Positions 29,401-39,972 are shown, numbered from the stretch's first letter. The stretch: DNA of 64,000 nucleotides from Xanthomonas sp. DAR 35659 (GCF_041242975.1 NZ_CP162488.1:1106001-1170000), one strand, 5' to 3'. Notes: generated by a model from the sequence alone, not told the origin. Program-made: numbers and translations.

Positions 29401-29460
29401 CTGGCCGACCGTAATCTGTACCGGGCCAAGCGCGAGGGGCGCGATCGGGTGGTCGGATAG
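26449..29460 (+). CDS. Propeller-domain membrane sensor with diguanylate cyclase (GGDEF) output
   Basis: 1003 residues. An N-terminal signal/anchor is followed by roughly 13 two-component-regulator propeller repeats of the form GxLWIGTxxGLxR, a Y_Y_Y domain (VRYRYRLHGFDRRWIDAGRNEEAVYTNLPPGDYRLEV), one membrane segment (PFVVLAAIACSGLLLWWYRG), a coiled coil, and a C-terminal GGDEF domain. The active-site motif is intact (RHGGEEF, about 921-925), with LLDIDNFKRINDSHGHEIGD. The usual RxxD inhibitory site before it is absent (GEQA). It should make cyclic di-GMP in response to a periplasmic ligand, often a saccharide or its breakdown product in related sensors. Confidence 0.92.
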   Translation: MKQGDPRQFTAHGAPVSRRRARVGGVLLLLALLLSACWSAGAAAPALSERSVVERPTVVRWTMDDGLPHNLVHALAQDRDGLLWVGTWEGVARFDGRAFTVFDRQNTPGMEMSGVFAIVPERDGGVLVGTAYDGVFRYADGRWQHLGDARARRLPVVSMLRDRNGALWVGSEGGLFRIEADGRLNAVGAVAGLPAVRVAALLQRADGGILVGTAQGLFRLDPATQRAQRWGRTAAMRDAPVRRLSRDRDGGLLVAGDAGVFWLRADGTLRWLRQGQRIDAAVQDRQGQLWTSLSGGQLLRLAPNGSSEEMLSISGVVSPALLEDREGLIWAGSTDGLFRVAAGDAGGLTRRDGLAGEYVRVVQQSADGAIWIGHATGLDRWQHGRVEAVRIAASGRDPSVLALAAANDGGMWAGTYDQGVLLLTADGRIRQRLGPEAGVPRATVRALLQDADGGLWIGTNAGLAYRNRGRTRVYTVADGLPAAQVQALYRDRAGVLWIGTSDGIAALSAAGALRAWPAGAAFPAHNAFDFLGDADGTLWIASDRGLLRWRDGRFRIYDHRVGLPRDKLFRILDDGQGHLWTTSNQGAFRIARADIAQLDGGRRSWLTVDVVDRSDGMPGSQGNGSSAPAGWLSRDGTLLVPTSAGLALIDPALPARQALRAPVVVIERLQVDGQEQPLRSDYRLPGSVGRLSVDYAGLSFRSPDKVRYRYRLHGFDRRWIDAGRNEEAVYTNLPPGDYRLEVQATTSALDWARDELVGRASLRLQVVPPLWQRGPFVVLAAIACSGLLLWWYRGRSHRYLRRQRRLNRIIAERTHELRAKNLALKLADLEREELVRKLAYQAGHDALTGLPNRRTADPHLAAALERALAAQAPLCVALLDIDNFKRINDSHGHEIGDEVLRRVGEVLRATLGEQAFAARHGGEEFLLVLPGLDREAARARLDALRGRVAAVVVHDVDGQDVRCTASIGFACVGPELRTRRELLVLADRNLYRAKREGRDRVVG

Positions 29461-29543
29461 CGGCGTGGCGTGCGCGCCAGGGGCAACGGGATGGCAGCGG
29501 GCGGCATGCGGCTTTCGCCACAATCCAGGCAGACGCGGTTTGC

Positions 29544-29616
29544 CCTGTAGGAGCGGCTTTAGCCGCGACGGGCTTTACCGGGAACGCCTCGTCGCGGCTA
29601 AAGCCGCTCCTACAGG
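29544..29616. repeat. REPIN: perfect 26-bp inverted REP pair
   Basis: 29544-29569 is the exact reverse complement of 29591-29616, with a 21-base loop; the arms carry GTAGGAGCGGC and GCCGCTCCTAC. This is the layout of a REP doublet (REPIN) mobilised in trans by RAYT transposases. It lies between the convergent GGDEF gene and leuB in a 354-base gap with no gene, and may also stop transcription from both sides. Confidence 0.85.
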
Positions 29617-29781
29617 AAACTAGAGGGAGCCCTTTATCGCCACCTGCAGGTGCGGCCGGGTAGGCGCCGCAATGCCTACTTGCCGCGACCGCGTCCGCGC
29701 AGCGGAGCGCTGCGCTTCCATCGATGCATCAGCGCGTGGCCCTGGCTATCGAACCGGCGCCGTCCGGCATCTGCAGCCTGT

Positions 29782-29810
29782 CCCAATCCCGAATCCCGAA
29801 TCCCGGCTCC
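29782..29810. repeat. CCGAATCCC short tandem repeat next to leuB end
   Basis: CCCAATCCC, GAATCCC and GAATCCC in a row end five bases before the leuB stop. The same unit builds the arms of the inverted-repeat element at 36527-36717, so both belong to one dispersed intergenic family. Confidence 0.55.
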
Positions 29811-29814
29811 CCGC

Positions 29815-30870
29815 CTACAGCCGTTCCAGCACCGCGCGCGTCGCCGACTCGGTGGCAATGCCATGACCAGGCGCGGCCAGGTCGGCGGTGAAGGCGCGCG
29901 CGTCGAGCGCGGCATTCACCGCCTGCTCGATCGCCGCGGCTTCGGCTTCCAGGCCAAGCGAGTGGCGCAGCAGCAGCGCCGCGCTGAGGATGGTCGCGTA
30001 GGGATTGGCGATGCCCTTGCCGGCGATGTCCGGCGCCGAGCCGTGGATCGGCTCGTACAGGCCGATGCGGCCTTCGCCCAGCGAGGCCGACGGCAGCAGG
30101 CCCAGCGAGCCGGCCAGCATCGAGGCTTCGTCGGTGAGGATGTCGCCGAACATGTTCTCGGTGACGATCACGTCGTACTCGCGCGGCTTGGCCAGCAGGT
30201 GCATGGCCATCGAATCGACCAGTTGGTGTTCCAGGCGCACGTCCGGGAACTCCTCGCGGCCGATGCGCGCGGCGACGTCGCGCCAGAGCCGCGAGGTCTC
30301 CAGCACGTTGGCCTTGTCCACCGAGACGACGTGGTTGCGGCGTTGCTGGGCCAGGCGGAACGCGCTGCGCAGCACCCGCTCGATCTCCGCGACGGTGTAG
30401 CGGCACAGGTCGCTGGCGTCGCTGGCGCTGCGGGTCTTGTCGCCGAAGTAGATGCCGCCGGTCAGCTCGCGCACCACCACGATGTCCACGCCCTGCAGCA
30501 GGTGCGGCTTGATCGGCGAGGCGTCCAGCGCCGCCGGATGCGGCTTGACCGGGCGCAGGTTGGCGAACAGGCCCAGGCCGCGGCGGATCGCCAGCAGGCC
30601 CTGCTCCGGGCGCACCTTGGCGTTGGGATCGGACCACTTCGGCCCGCCCACCGCGCCCAGCAGCACCGCGTCGGCGCGCTGGCAGGCGGTCAGCGTGGCC
30701 GCCGGCAGCGGCTCGCCGTGGCGGTCGATGGCGATGCCGCCGATGTCGTGTTCGTGGAACTGGAAGGCGTGGCCGTGGCGCGCGGCCACGGCGCGCAACA
30801 CCGCGACCGCGGCGGCGGCGACTTCCGGACCGATGCCGTCGCCGGGCAGGACGACGATGTCAGCGTGCAT
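29815..30870 (-). CDS. leuB: 3-isopropylmalate dehydrogenase
   Basis: 351 residues from the ATG at 30870, which begins the conserved [15 protein letters not shown]; an in-frame start further upstream lies inside leuD. Substrate and cofactor motifs are present: [46 protein letters not shown] and [23 protein letters not shown]. It oxidatively decarboxylates 3-isopropylmalate to 2-oxoisocaproate with NAD. It is the last gene of the ilv-leu operon and overlaps leuD by 11 bases. Confidence 0.97.
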   Translation of the reverse strand: MHADIVVLPGDGIGPEVAAAAVAVLRAVAARHGHAFQFHEHDIGGIAIDRHGEPLPAATLTACQRADAVLLGAVGGPKWSDPNAKVRPEQGLLAIRRGLGLFANLRPVKPHPAALDASPIKPHLLQGVDIVVVRELTGGIYFGDKTRSASDASDLCRYTVAEIERVLRSAFRLAQQRRNHVVSVDKANVLETSRLWRDVAARIGREEFPDVRLEHQLVDSMAMHLLAKPREYDVIVTENMFGDILTDEASMLAGSLGLLPSASLGEGRIGLYEPIHGSAPDIAGKGIANPYATILSAALLLRHSLGLEAEAAAIEQAVNAALDARAFTADLAAPGHGIATESATRAVLERL

Positions 30871-31438
30871 GGGTGGCCTCGTAGCGTTCGATGTCGGGTT
30901 GGCGCAGCAGCAGGTAGCCCATCTCGTCCACGCCCTCGAGCAGGCAGGTCTGCGAGAACGCATCGAGCGGGAAGGCGTAGACGCGGCCGTCGGGCGTGCG
31001 CAGCTCGCGCGCGGCCACGTCCACGGTCAATTCGTCGTCCGGGCGCTGCATCAGTGTCTGCACGTCGTCCTCGGCCAGCACGATCGGCAGCAGGCCGTTC
31101 TTGAGGCTGTTGTTGCGGAAGATGTCGGCGATCTCGCTGCTGACGATGGCGCGCAGGCCCAGGTCGGTCAGCGCCCACGGCGCATGCTCGCGCGAGGAGC
31201 CGCAGCCGAAATTGCGCCCGGCCAGCAGGATCTGGCGGCCGGCGTTGTGCGCCTGGTTGAAGGCGAACTCCGGGTTCGGCGTGCCGTCGGCCTGCCAGCG
31301 CCAGTCGTTGAAGGCGTGGCGGCCGAGGCCGGCGCGTTCGGTGGTGGACAGGAACCGCGCCGGGATGATCTGGTCGGTGTCGATGTTGGTCTGGCGCAGC
31401 ACCACGCTGCGCGAGGTGAGGGTGGCGAAGCCGGCCAT
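30860..31438 (-). CDS. leuD: 3-isopropylmalate dehydratase small subunit
   Basis: 192 residues from the ATG at 31438; a GTG directly upstream at 31441 is also in frame, but the ATG overlaps the stop of the small gene before it (TGATG). Motifs: [33 protein letters not shown] and [21 protein letters not shown]. With LeuC it isomerises 2-isopropylmalate to 3-isopropylmalate in the cytoplasm. Confidence 0.96.
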   Translation of the reverse strand: MAGFATLTSRSVVLRQTNIDTDQIIPARFLSTTERAGLGRHAFNDWRWQADGTPNPEFAFNQAHNAGRQILLAGRNFGCGSSREHAPWALTDLGLRAIVSSEIADIFRNNSLKNGLLPIVLAEDDVQTLMQRPDDELTVDVAARELRTPDGRVYAFPLDAFSQTCLLEGVDEMGYLLLRQPDIERYEATHAR

Positions 31439-31620
31439 CACGGGGTCTCCTGGGAAGCGGCGGCGTCGGGGGTGGGCACGGCAGCGGCGTCGGCCGGCGG
31501 CGGCAGCGCCGCGGGGGGCGTGTGCGGCGGCAGCAGCGGCTGGTGGCGATGGGCGAAGGCGCGGGTGGTGGCGGCGACGAAGGTCAGCGTGGCCGCGAAC
31601 GCGGCGATGTGCGGGGCCAT
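31438..31620 (-). CDS. Small 60-residue protein between leuC and leuD
   Basis: 60 residues, overlapping the leuC stop by ATGA and the leuD start by TGATG, so it appears translationally coupled on both sides. It has a hydrophobic N-terminal segment (IAAFAATLTFVAATTRAFA), then a His/Pro/Ala-rich tail. I recognise no domain. The tight overlaps argue that it is translated, either as a small membrane peptide or simply to carry ribosomes from leuC to leuD. It could also be a spurious frame; the coupling is the main support. Confidence 0.6.
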   Translation of the reverse strand: MAPHIAAFAATLTFVAATTRAFAHRHQPLLPPHTPPAALPPPADAAAVPTPDAAASQETP

Positions 31621-33035
31621 CACGCGACCTCCGCGAACAGCGCGCGCGGATCGCTGACCTGGCCGTTTACCGCCGCCCAGGCCGCGGTCAGCGGCGAGGC
31701 CAGCAGGGTGCGCGAACCCGGACCCTGGCGGCCTTCGAAATTGCGGTTGCTGGTGCTCACCGCCAGTTGCCCCGGCGCGACCAGGTCGCCGTTCATGGCG
31801 ATGCACATCGAACAGCCGGACTCGCGCCATTCCGCACCGGCCGCGCGTACCACCTCGTGGATGCCCTCGGCCTCGGCCTGGCGCTTGACGATCTCCGAAC
31901 CCGGCACCACCAGCATGCGCACGTGCTGCGCCACCTTGCGGCCGCGCAGCACCTGCGCCACGGCGCGCATGTCGCTGAGCCGGCCGTTGGTGCAGGAACC
32001 GACGAACACCACGTCCACCGGCGTGCCGATCAGCGCATGCCCGGCTTCCAGGTGCATGTAGTGCAGGCCCTTCTGCGCCGCCGGATCCTGCGCGGCCGGG
32101 ATCGGCACGTCCACCGCGATCGCGGTGCCGGGGTGGGTGCCCCAGGTCAGGGTCGGGCGGATGTCGCGCGCGTCGATGCGCACCTCGGCGTCGAAGCGCG
32201 CGCCGGGGTCGCTGCGCAACTGCGACCAGCGCTGCACGGCGGCGTCGAAGTCGGCGCCCTTGGGGCCGCGCGGGGTGTTGGCGACCCAGTCGAAGGTGAC
32301 CTGGTCCGGCGCGACCATGCCGGCGCGCGCGCCGGCCTCGATCGACATGTTGCACAGGGTCATGCGCTGCTCCATGTCCATCGCCTCGATGGTGGAGCCG
32401 CGGTATTCCAGCACGTGGCCGGTGCCGCCGTTGACCCCGATCACGCCGATGATGTGCAGGATCACGTCCTTGGCGCTCACGCCCGGCGCCAGCGGCCCGT
32501 CGACGGTGATCGCCATGGTCCTGGCCTTGCGCTGCAGCAGGCACTGCGTGGCCAGCACGTGGCCGACCTCGCTGGTGCCGATGCCGAACGCCAGCGCGCC
32601 GAACGCGCCATGCGTGGAGGTGTGGCTGTCGCCGCAGACGATGGTCATGCCGGGCTGGGTGAAGCCCTGTTCCGGCGCGATCACGTGGACGATGCCGCGA
32701 TTGTCCGAGCCCATGTCGAACAGTTCGATGCCGTAGTCGGCGCAGTTGCGCGCGAGCATGTCCACCTGCGCCTCGGAGGCCGGGGTGTAGTACGGCAGCT
32801 TGCCGTCGGCGCCGCGCGGCAGGGTCGGCGTGGAATGGTCCATCGTCGCCTTGGTGCGGTCGGGCCGGCGCGGCGCCAGGCCGCGCGCCTTGAGCTCGGT
32901 GAACGCCTGCGGCGAGGTCACTTCGTGGATCAGGTGCAGATCGATGTACAGCACCGCCGGGGCGGCGGCGCTTTCGGGGACGACGACGTGCGCGTCCCAC
33001 AGCTTGTCGTACAGGGTGCGGGGGGCTGGGTTCAT
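31620..33035 (-). CDS. leuC: 3-isopropylmalate dehydratase large subunit
   Basis: 471 residues. Aconitase-family features: [12 protein letters not shown] start, [32 protein letters not shown], and the [4Fe-4S] cysteines in [14 protein letters not shown] and [15 protein letters not shown]. It forms the LeuCD isomerase with the downstream leuD product. It lies 37 bases after the methyltransferase gene in the same operon. Confidence 0.97.
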   Translation of the reverse strand: MNPAPRTLYDKLWDAHVVVPESAAAPAVLYIDLHLIHEVTSPQAFTELKARGLAPRRPDRTKATMDHSTPTLPRGADGKLPYYTPASEAQVDMLARNCADYGIELFDMGSDNRGIVHVIAPEQGFTQPGMTIVCGDSHTSTHGAFGALAFGIGTSEVGHVLATQCLLQRKARTMAITVDGPLAPGVSAKDVILHIIGVIGVNGGTGHVLEYRGSTIEAMDMEQRMTLCNMSIEAGARAGMVAPDQVTFDWVANTPRGPKGADFDAAVQRWSQLRSDPGARFDAEVRIDARDIRPTLTWGTHPGTAIAVDVPIPAAQDPAAQKGLHYMHLEAGHALIGTPVDVVFVGSCTNGRLSDMRAVAQVLRGRKVAQHVRMLVVPGSEIVKRQAEAEGIHEVVRAAGAEWRESGCSMCIAMNGDLVAPGQLAVSTSNRNFEGRQGPGSRTLLASPLTAAWAAVNGQVSDPRALFAEVA

Positions 33036-33072
33036 GACCGATAACCTTGCGTGGGTCTTGGAACGGGCGGGC

Positions 33073-33855
33073 TCAGGCGTCGACCTGGGCCGGCACGATG
33101 GCGTGGAAGCGCAGGCGGACGTAGTCGGCGCTCCAGCGGCCGCGATCGTCGCACAGCGTTGGCGTCAGCAATGCGACGGCGGTGGCGAGCACGTCCTGGC
33201 GTGTGGCGTCGTTCAGGCCGAGCAGGAATGGATCGGCGAACGTGCGCAGCCAACCGGCCATGCCGGTCGGCAAGGGCGTGGGCCGCGGCAGCAGCGCGAT
33301 CTGCAGCACCTGGAAGCCATGCGCCTGCAGGCGCTGCGCATAGGCCTCGGCGCTGGGAAAGAACCACGCGAACGCCGGCGCCGGCGCGCCGTGCAGACGC
33401 AGCGCCGCATGCAGCGCGGTGACGATCGCCGCCACGTTGCCGTGGCCGCCGAATTCGCCGACGAAGCGGCCGCCCGGGCGCAGCGCGCGGCGGACGCCGG
33501 CCAGCACCCGGTCCGGCTCGCGCATCCAGTGCAGCGCGGCATTGCTGAACACCGCATCGAAGCGCGCGTCGAACGGCAGGGCGTGGCCGTCCAGCACCTG
33601 CGCCTCCAGCCCGCGCGCGCAGGCGGCCGCGACCAGCTCGGGCGAGGCGTCCACGCCCAGCACCGTGGCGCCGCTGGCGGCCAACTGGGCGGTCAGCACG
33701 CCATCGCCGCAGCCCAGGTCGAGGATGCGCTCGCCCGGCTGCGGCGCCAGCAGGTCCAGCACCGGCGTTCCCAGCGCCGGCACGAAACCGGCGTCGGCGG
33801 CATAGCCCTGCGCGTTCCAGCGCTGGCCGGCGGCGGGGACGAGGGAGGCGGCCAT
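33073..33855 (-). CDS. SAM-dependent methyltransferase, trans-aconitate methyltransferase-like
   Basis: 260 residues from the ATG at 33855. Class I motifs: [65 protein letters not shown]. The NAALHWM stretch matches trans-aconitate methyltransferases (Tam, NASLQWL). Known relatives methylate trans-aconitate and, in yeast, 3-isopropylmalate. Its insertion between leuA (5-base gap) and leuC makes 3-isopropylmalate or a related leucine intermediate an attractive substrate, which is inference. Confidence 0.85.
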   Translation of the reverse strand: MAASLVPAAGQRWNAQGYAADAGFVPALGTPVLDLLAPQPGERILDLGCGDGVLTAQLAASGATVLGVDASPELVAAACARGLEAQVLDGHALPFDARFDAVFSNAALHWMREPDRVLAGVRRALRPGGRFVGEFGGHGNVAAIVTALHAALRLHGAPAPAFAWFFPSAEAYAQRLQAHGFQVLQIALLPRPTPLPTGMAGWLRTFADPFLLGLNDATRQDVLATAVALLTPTLCDDRGRWSADYVRLRFHAIVPAQVDA

Positions 33856-33860
33856 GGTGT

Positions 33861-35416
<1,556 letters not shown>

Positions 35417-35420
<4 letters not shown>

Positions 35421-36523
35421 CAGATGGGTTCCTCTACGGCGGCGGTGGCTTGCGGATGGGGATGCGGGGACGGAGCGATGCGGGCAGGAGCGGGCGGGGC
35501 GGGACGTTGGCTGCGAAGTCGCTCGGCGCTGCGGCGGCGCGGCTTGCGCGGCGGGCGCGGGCGCACCTCCGACAGCAGCGTCGCCAGCACGCCGGCGTCG
35601 ATGTTGCCACCGGACACCACCGCGCACTTGCGCTTGCCGGCGACGCGGCGCCCGGCCGCCAGGGCCAGCGCGCCGGCGCCCTCGGCGATGACGTGCTCCT
35701 CCAGCGCCAGGCGGACCAGCGTTTCGCGCAGTTCCGCCTCACGCACGATCACCACATCGTCGAGCAGGCTGGCGCACAGCCGGCGGGTGATGAACCCGGG
35801 GATTTTAACCTTGACGCCGTCGGCCAGGGTGGGCACCGGATCCACGGCGCGGACGTCGCCGCGGATCGCCCGCGCCATCGAGTCCACGCCTTCGACCTGG
35901 GCGCCGACCACGCGCACGCCCTGCGAGCGCAGCGCCAAGGCCACGCCGGAGGCCAGGCCGCCGCCGCCGATCGGCACGATCACCACGTCCGGGGCGTGCG
36001 CGGCCAGCTCGATGCCGACGGTGCCCTGGCCGGCGATCACGTCCGGATCGTCGAACGCGGACAGGAAGCGATAGCCGTTCTGCTCGGCCAGCTCGCGGGC
36101 GAAGGCGAAGGCCTCGTCGTAGCTGTTGCCGTGCTGGCGCACGGTGGCGCCCCAGTGGGCGACGCCTGCGATCTTGGTCTGCGGCGCGCCGTGCGGCATC
36201 ACCGTGATCGCCTGCACGCCCAGCCGGTGCGCGGCCCAGGCCACGCCCTGCGCATGGTTGCCGGCGGAGGCGCAGATCACCGCGCGCTCGTCGCCGCGTT
36301 CCAGCCCGGCCAGCAGCGCGTTGAGCGCGCCGCGGACCTTGTAGGAGCCGGTGCGCTGCAGGTTTTCCAGCTTCAGCCAGACGCCGAAGCGCTCGGCGTA
36401 ATGCACCGGCGTCGGTGACAGGTAGCGGCGCAGCCGCGCCTGCGCGGCCAGCACGTCGGCCACGCTGACGGCGACGTGGCCTACATCCGGCTCCTGCGGG
36501 GCGGGGCGGCCGGCATCAGACAT
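35417..36523 (-). CDS. ilvA: Threonine ammonia-lyase without regulatory domain
   Basis: 368 residues from the ATG at 36523. The PLP lysine motif is [16 protein letters not shown], followed by [13 protein letters not shown] and the glycine loop [19 protein letters not shown]. It converts threonine to 2-oxobutyrate, the first step to isoleucine. Unlike the ~510-residue E. coli IlvA it has no tandem ACT-like regulatory domain. After the catalytic domain there is only a Pro/Arg/His-rich tail of about 45 residues. The size resembles catabolic TdcB, but the operon position points to biosynthesis. Confidence 0.92.
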
Positions 36524-36526
36524 GGT

Positions 36527-36717
36527 GGGGCCGGGAGTGGGGATTGGGGAGTGGGGATTCGTGGCGGGAATCCGGGGGGCTGATGCGAAGAAGCGACCTC
36601 CGTGGAAGAAGATGCCTCCGCATGGCGGTACGGCGCTGGCGCGGCAGGGCTGCCGCGCACGCCGGGACGTTGGGGCGCGCGCCCAATCCCGACTCCCCAA
36701 TCCCGAATCCCGGCCCC
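36527..36717. repeat. MITE-like element with 33-bp imperfect terminal inverted repeats
   Basis: 36527-36559 and the reverse complement of 36685-36717 share about 30 of 33 bases, built from GGGATT/GGGGA units. The ~125-base interior has no supported gene. It fills the space between ilvM and ilvA exactly, where the rest of the operon has short gaps or overlaps. It looks like a small non-autonomous mobile or dispersed element; no target-site duplication is evident. Confidence 0.6.
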
Positions 36718-36718
36718 A

Positions 36719-36967
36719 TCACGCTACGCCATCCAGCGCGGTCACGCGCACCGATTCGCAGTCGTAGACCTTCTCCATCTGCAGGCGCAGGGTCTCGCCG
36801 GGGCGGTTGCCGTCCACCACCAGTTGCAGATGCCAGCGGCCGGCGTCCTCGGCCACCGGCGCGCCGCTGATCGAGATCGGCGCGAAGCCGCGGCGTTCGG
36901 CCATGCCGATCGCGCGCAGCAGGGCGCCGTCGATCGGTTTCAGCACCAGGTCAAGCTGGTAACGCAT
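36719..36967 (-). CDS. ilvM: Acetolactate synthase small (ACT) subunit
   Basis: 82 residues forming a single ACT domain: YQLDLVLKPIDGALLRAIGMAERRGFAPISISG and WHLQLVVDGNRPGETLRLQMEKVYDCESVRV. The size fits IlvM of the IlvGM (acetolactate synthase II) type. It overlaps the end of ilvG by 17 bases, giving the coupled stoichiometry expected for the two subunits. It probably stabilises and regulates the large subunit. Confidence 0.9.
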   Translation of the reverse strand: MRYQLDLVLKPIDGALLRAIGMAERRGFAPISISGAPVAEDAGRWHLQLVVDGNRPGETLRLQMEKVYDCESVRVTALDGVA

Positions 36968-38672
36968 GTGTCGTCTCCTGGCGCTGGGCAGCGGGATTGC
37001 TTTCCAGCATGGTGCTGTTGGCGGTGTTCGGCGGCACCAGCGGCCACACGTTGGCGCGCGCGTCGATGGCCACGTGCAGCAGCGCCGGGCCCGGCTGCGC
37101 CAGCAGCTCGGCCAGTGCGTCCTCGACCTGGCCGCGCGCGGTGATGCGCTTGGCCGGGATGCCGAACACCTGTGCCAGCGCGGCGAAATCCGGGTTGTCG
37201 GACAGGTCGATCTCGCTGTAGCGCTCGGCGAAGAACAGCTCCTGCCACTGCCGCACCATGCCCAGCGAACTGTTGTCCAGCAGCACGATCTTCACCGGCA
37301 GCTTGCAGCGGGCGATGGTGACCAGCTCCTGCACGTTCATCATGAAGCTGCCGTCGCCGCTGACCAGCACCACCGTGCGGTCCGGGCAGGCGAACTGCGC
37401 GCCCATCGCCGCCGGCAGGCCGAAGCCCATGGTGCCCAGCGCGCCGCTGGTCAGGTGGTTGCGCGGGTGGTTGAAGCGGCAGTGCTGGGCGACCCACATC
37501 TGGTGCTGGCCGACGTCGCAGGCGATCACGGTGTCGGCCGGGGCCAGTTCGCTCAGCCGCTTCAGCAGGCCCGGCGCGTAGATGTCCTGGCCGGGCGCGT
37601 CGTAGCGCGCGCCGAACTTCTCGCGGTGGCCGACGCAGCGCGCGTGCCAGGCCTCGCAGGTGCTGGTCGCCGCGGCCAGCGCGCGCAGCGCCTGCGCCAC
37701 GTCGCCGGGCACGGCGATGTCGGCCTGGCGCAGCTTGGAGATCTCGCAGGCGTCGGCGTCCAGGTGGATGACCCGCGCGAACGGCGCGAACTCGGCCAGC
37801 TTGCCGGTGGCGCGGTCGTCGAAGCGGGCGCCGACCACGATCAACAGGTCCGACTCCTGCACCGCCATGTTGGCGGCGCGGGTGCCGTGCATGCCGAGCA
37901 TGCCCAGGTAATGCGGGTGCGCATGCGGCAGCGCACCCAGGCCGCGCAGGGTCAGCACGGTGGGGATGCGGGTGGCCTCGACGAAGTGGCGGAACGCGTC
38001 CACCGCATCGCCCAGGGCGATGCCGCCACCGCCGTAGATCACCGGCTTCTCGGCACCGGCGATTGCCGCCAGCGCCTCGGCCAGCACCGCGTCCTGCGGC
38101 GCCGGCGGGGTCGGCACCGCCGCCGGCACGTGCGCGGGCAGATGCGTGGCATCGGCCAGCTGCACGTCCTTGGGCAGGTCGATCAGCACCGGACCCGGGC
38201 GGCCTTCGCGGGCGATGCGGAACGCGTCGCGCAGCACCTGCGGCAGGTCGTCCACGTGCCGCACCAGGAAGCTGTGCTTGACGATCGGCAGGGTCAGCCC
38301 GAACACGTCCAGTTCCTGGAACGCGTCGGTGCCCAGCAGCGGCGTGGCCACCTGCCCGGTCAGGCAGATCATCGGCACCGAGTCGAGCATCGCATCGGCG
38401 ATGCCGGTGACCAGGTTGGACGCGCCCGGACCGGACGTGGCGACGCACACGCCGACCCGCCCGCTGGCGCGGGCGTAGCCGTTGGCGGCCAGCGCCGCGC
38501 CCTGCTCGTGGCGGACCAGGATGTGCTTGAGCTGGCTGTCTACCAGCGCGTCGTAGAACGGCATGATGGTGCCGCCCGGATAGCCGAACAGCGTGTCCAC
38601 GCCTTCGGCTTCCAGGGCCTGCGTCAGCCAGCGCGCGCCGTTGCGGGGCGTGCCGTGAGCGGAGGAGTTCAT
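36951..38672 (-). CDS. ilvG: Acetolactate synthase large subunit
   Basis: 573 residues with the three thiamine-diphosphate enzyme domains: DTLFGYPGGTIMPFYDALVD and the catalytic Glu in VRHEQGAALAANGYARA, a central FAD-binding-type region (VVGARFDDRATGKLAEFA), and the ThDP motif GDGSFMMNVQELVTIARCKLPVKIVLLDNSSLGMV. It makes acetolactate or acetohydroxybutyrate from pyruvate. It lies between ilvC and ilvM in the operon. Confidence 0.95.
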   Translation of the reverse strand: MNSSAHGTPRNGARWLTQALEAEGVDTLFGYPGGTIMPFYDALVDSQLKHILVRHEQGAALAANGYARASGRVGVCVATSGPGASNLVTGIADAMLDSVPMICLTGQVATPLLGTDAFQELDVFGLTLPIVKHSFLVRHVDDLPQVLRDAFRIAREGRPGPVLIDLPKDVQLADATHLPAHVPAAVPTPPAPQDAVLAEALAAIAGAEKPVIYGGGGIALGDAVDAFRHFVEATRIPTVLTLRGLGALPHAHPHYLGMLGMHGTRAANMAVQESDLLIVVGARFDDRATGKLAEFAPFARVIHLDADACEISKLRQADIAVPGDVAQALRALAAATSTCEAWHARCVGHREKFGARYDAPGQDIYAPGLLKRLSELAPADTVIACDVGQHQMWVAQHCRFNHPRNHLTSGALGTMGFGLPAAMGAQFACPDRTVVLVSGDGSFMMNVQELVTIARCKLPVKIVLLDNSSLGMVRQWQELFFAERYSEIDLSDNPDFAALAQVFGIPAKRITARGQVEDALAELLAQPGPALLHVAIDARANVWPLVPPNTANSTMLESNPAAQRQETTHALPA

Positions 38673-38715
38673 ACGGTGGCGACCTTTCGGTGGAAGCGGG
38701 TGGGGGAGCCGCGGA

Positions 38716-39723
38716 TTACGCGGCCTTGGTGCCGCCGGCGGCCGGTGCGGCAGCGGCGTCGCCGTTGAGCCACACCATCTTGGCGCGCAGCTGCTTGCCG
38801 ACCGTTTCGATCGGGTGGTCCAGATCGGCCTGCTTGAACTTCTTGTAGTTCGGCAGGCCGGCGTCGTATTCGGCCACCCAGTTCTTGGTGAAGGTGCCGT
38901 TCTGGATGTCGGTCAGCACGTCGCGCATGCGCTCCTTGGTGGCCGCGTCGATCACCCGCGGGCCGCTGACGTAGTCGCCGTACTGCGCGGTCTCGGAGAC
39001 GAACTCGAGCATGCGGGTGATGCCGCCTTCGTAGAACAGGTCGACGATCAGCTTCAGTTCGTGCAGCACTTCGTAGTAGGCGATTTCCGGCTGGTAACCG
39101 GCTTCCACCAGCACTTCGAAGCCGGCCTGCACCAGCGACGAGGCGCCGCCGCACAGCACCGCCTGCTCGCCGAACAGGTCGGTCTCGGTCTCTTCCTTGA
39201 AGGTGGTCTTGATCAGGTTGGCGCGCGCGCCGCCCAGGCCGGCGGCGTACTCCAGCGCGAACTGCTCGGCCTTGCCGCTCTTGTCCTGGTACACCGCCCA
39301 GATGCACGGCACGCCGCGGCCGATCTCGTACTCGCGGCGCACCAGCGCGCCCGGGCCCTTCGGCGCGACCAGCACCACGTCCAGGTCGGCGCGCGGCTTG
39401 ATCATGTCGAAGTGCACGTTCAGGCCGTGCGCGAACAGCAGGCAGGCGCCCTGCTTCATGTTCGGCGCCAGCACTTCTTCGTACAGCTTCTTCTGCACCA
39501 TGTCCGGGGTCAGCACCGCGACCAGGTCGGCGTCCTTCACCGCCTCGGCGGGGCTCTTCACCACGAAGCCGTCGGCCTGCGCCTTGGCTTCGGTCGGGCC
39601 GCCGGCACGCAGGCCGATGGTGACGTCGAAGCCGGACTCGCGCAGGTTCAGCGCGTGCGCGCGGCCCTGGCTGCCGTAACCGACGATGGCGATCTTGGTG
39701 GTGGGCTGGGCGGAACTGGTCAT
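38716..39723 (-). CDS. ilvC: Ketol-acid reductoisomerase
   Basis: 335 residues (short class I type). The ATG at 39723 is chosen because it begins [20 protein letters not shown], close to the NADP-binding motif; an ATG at 39780 would overlap the attenuator region. Catalytic residues appear in [38 protein letters not shown] and [21 protein letters not shown]. It performs the isomerisation and NADPH reduction of acetohydroxy acids. It is the first structural gene of the operon and is controlled by the leader-peptide attenuator upstream. Confidence 0.96.
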   Translation of the reverse strand: MTSSAQPTTKIAIVGYGSQGRAHALNLRESGFDVTIGLRAGGPTEAKAQADGFVVKSPAEAVKDADLVAVLTPDMVQKKLYEEVLAPNMKQGACLLFAHGLNVHFDMIKPRADLDVVLVAPKGPGALVRREYEIGRGVPCIWAVYQDKSGKAEQFALEYAAGLGGARANLIKTTFKEETETDLFGEQAVLCGGASSLVQAGFEVLVEAGYQPEIAYYEVLHELKLIVDLFYEGGITRMLEFVSETAQYGDYVSGPRVIDAATKERMRDVLTDIQNGTFTKNWVAEYDAGLPNYKKFKQADLDHPIETVGKQLRAKMVWLNGDAAAAPAAGGTKAA

Positions 39724-39785
39724 GGGGCGGATGTCCTTGAACGGTGTTGGAGTGGAGAGGGGTCTTGCATTCGTGGTCACTGAAA

Positions 39786-39817
39786 CGAAAAACCCCGCGC
39801 CGTTGCCGGTGCGGGGT
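39786..39817 (-). terminator. ilv-leu attenuator terminator
   Basis: On the minus strand, CCCCGC (39816-39811) pairs with GCGGGG (39798-39793), with an inner ACCG/CGG(C) stem and GCAA loop, followed by TTTTTCG. It lies between the leader peptide and ilvC, as an attenuator terminator should. Confidence 0.9.
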
Positions 39818-39843
39818 CTGATCGAATCCTGGCTGCTTGTCGC

Positions 39844-39972
39844 TTACACGCCGGTTCGTCCCGCACTTGTGGGCGAGGTAATAAGCACGAGTACGAGGAG
39901 CGACGCGGCAGCGTCCGCGCGCAACGCGGCGGGCTGGCGGGTCGACTTCGGGCGGGTGTGGCGCTGCAACAT
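39844..39972 (-). CDS. ilvL: ilv operon leader peptide
   Basis: 42 residues starting at the ATG at 39972 and ending 27 bases before the attenuator hairpin. Near the middle is LLVLVLIT, encoded by CTC CTC GTA CTC GTG CTT ATT (about 39900-39880), a run of leucine, valine and isoleucine codons as expected for an ilv leader. Ribosome stalling there when charged branched-chain tRNAs are scarce would favour antitermination. The start is not preceded by a Shine-Dalgarno, and the predicted transcription start falls at or next to the ATG, so the leader may be translated from a leaderless mRNA. The C-terminal half has no other role that I can see. Confidence 0.8.
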   Translation of the reverse strand: MLQRHTRPKSTRQPAALRADAAASLLVLVLITSPTSAGRTGV

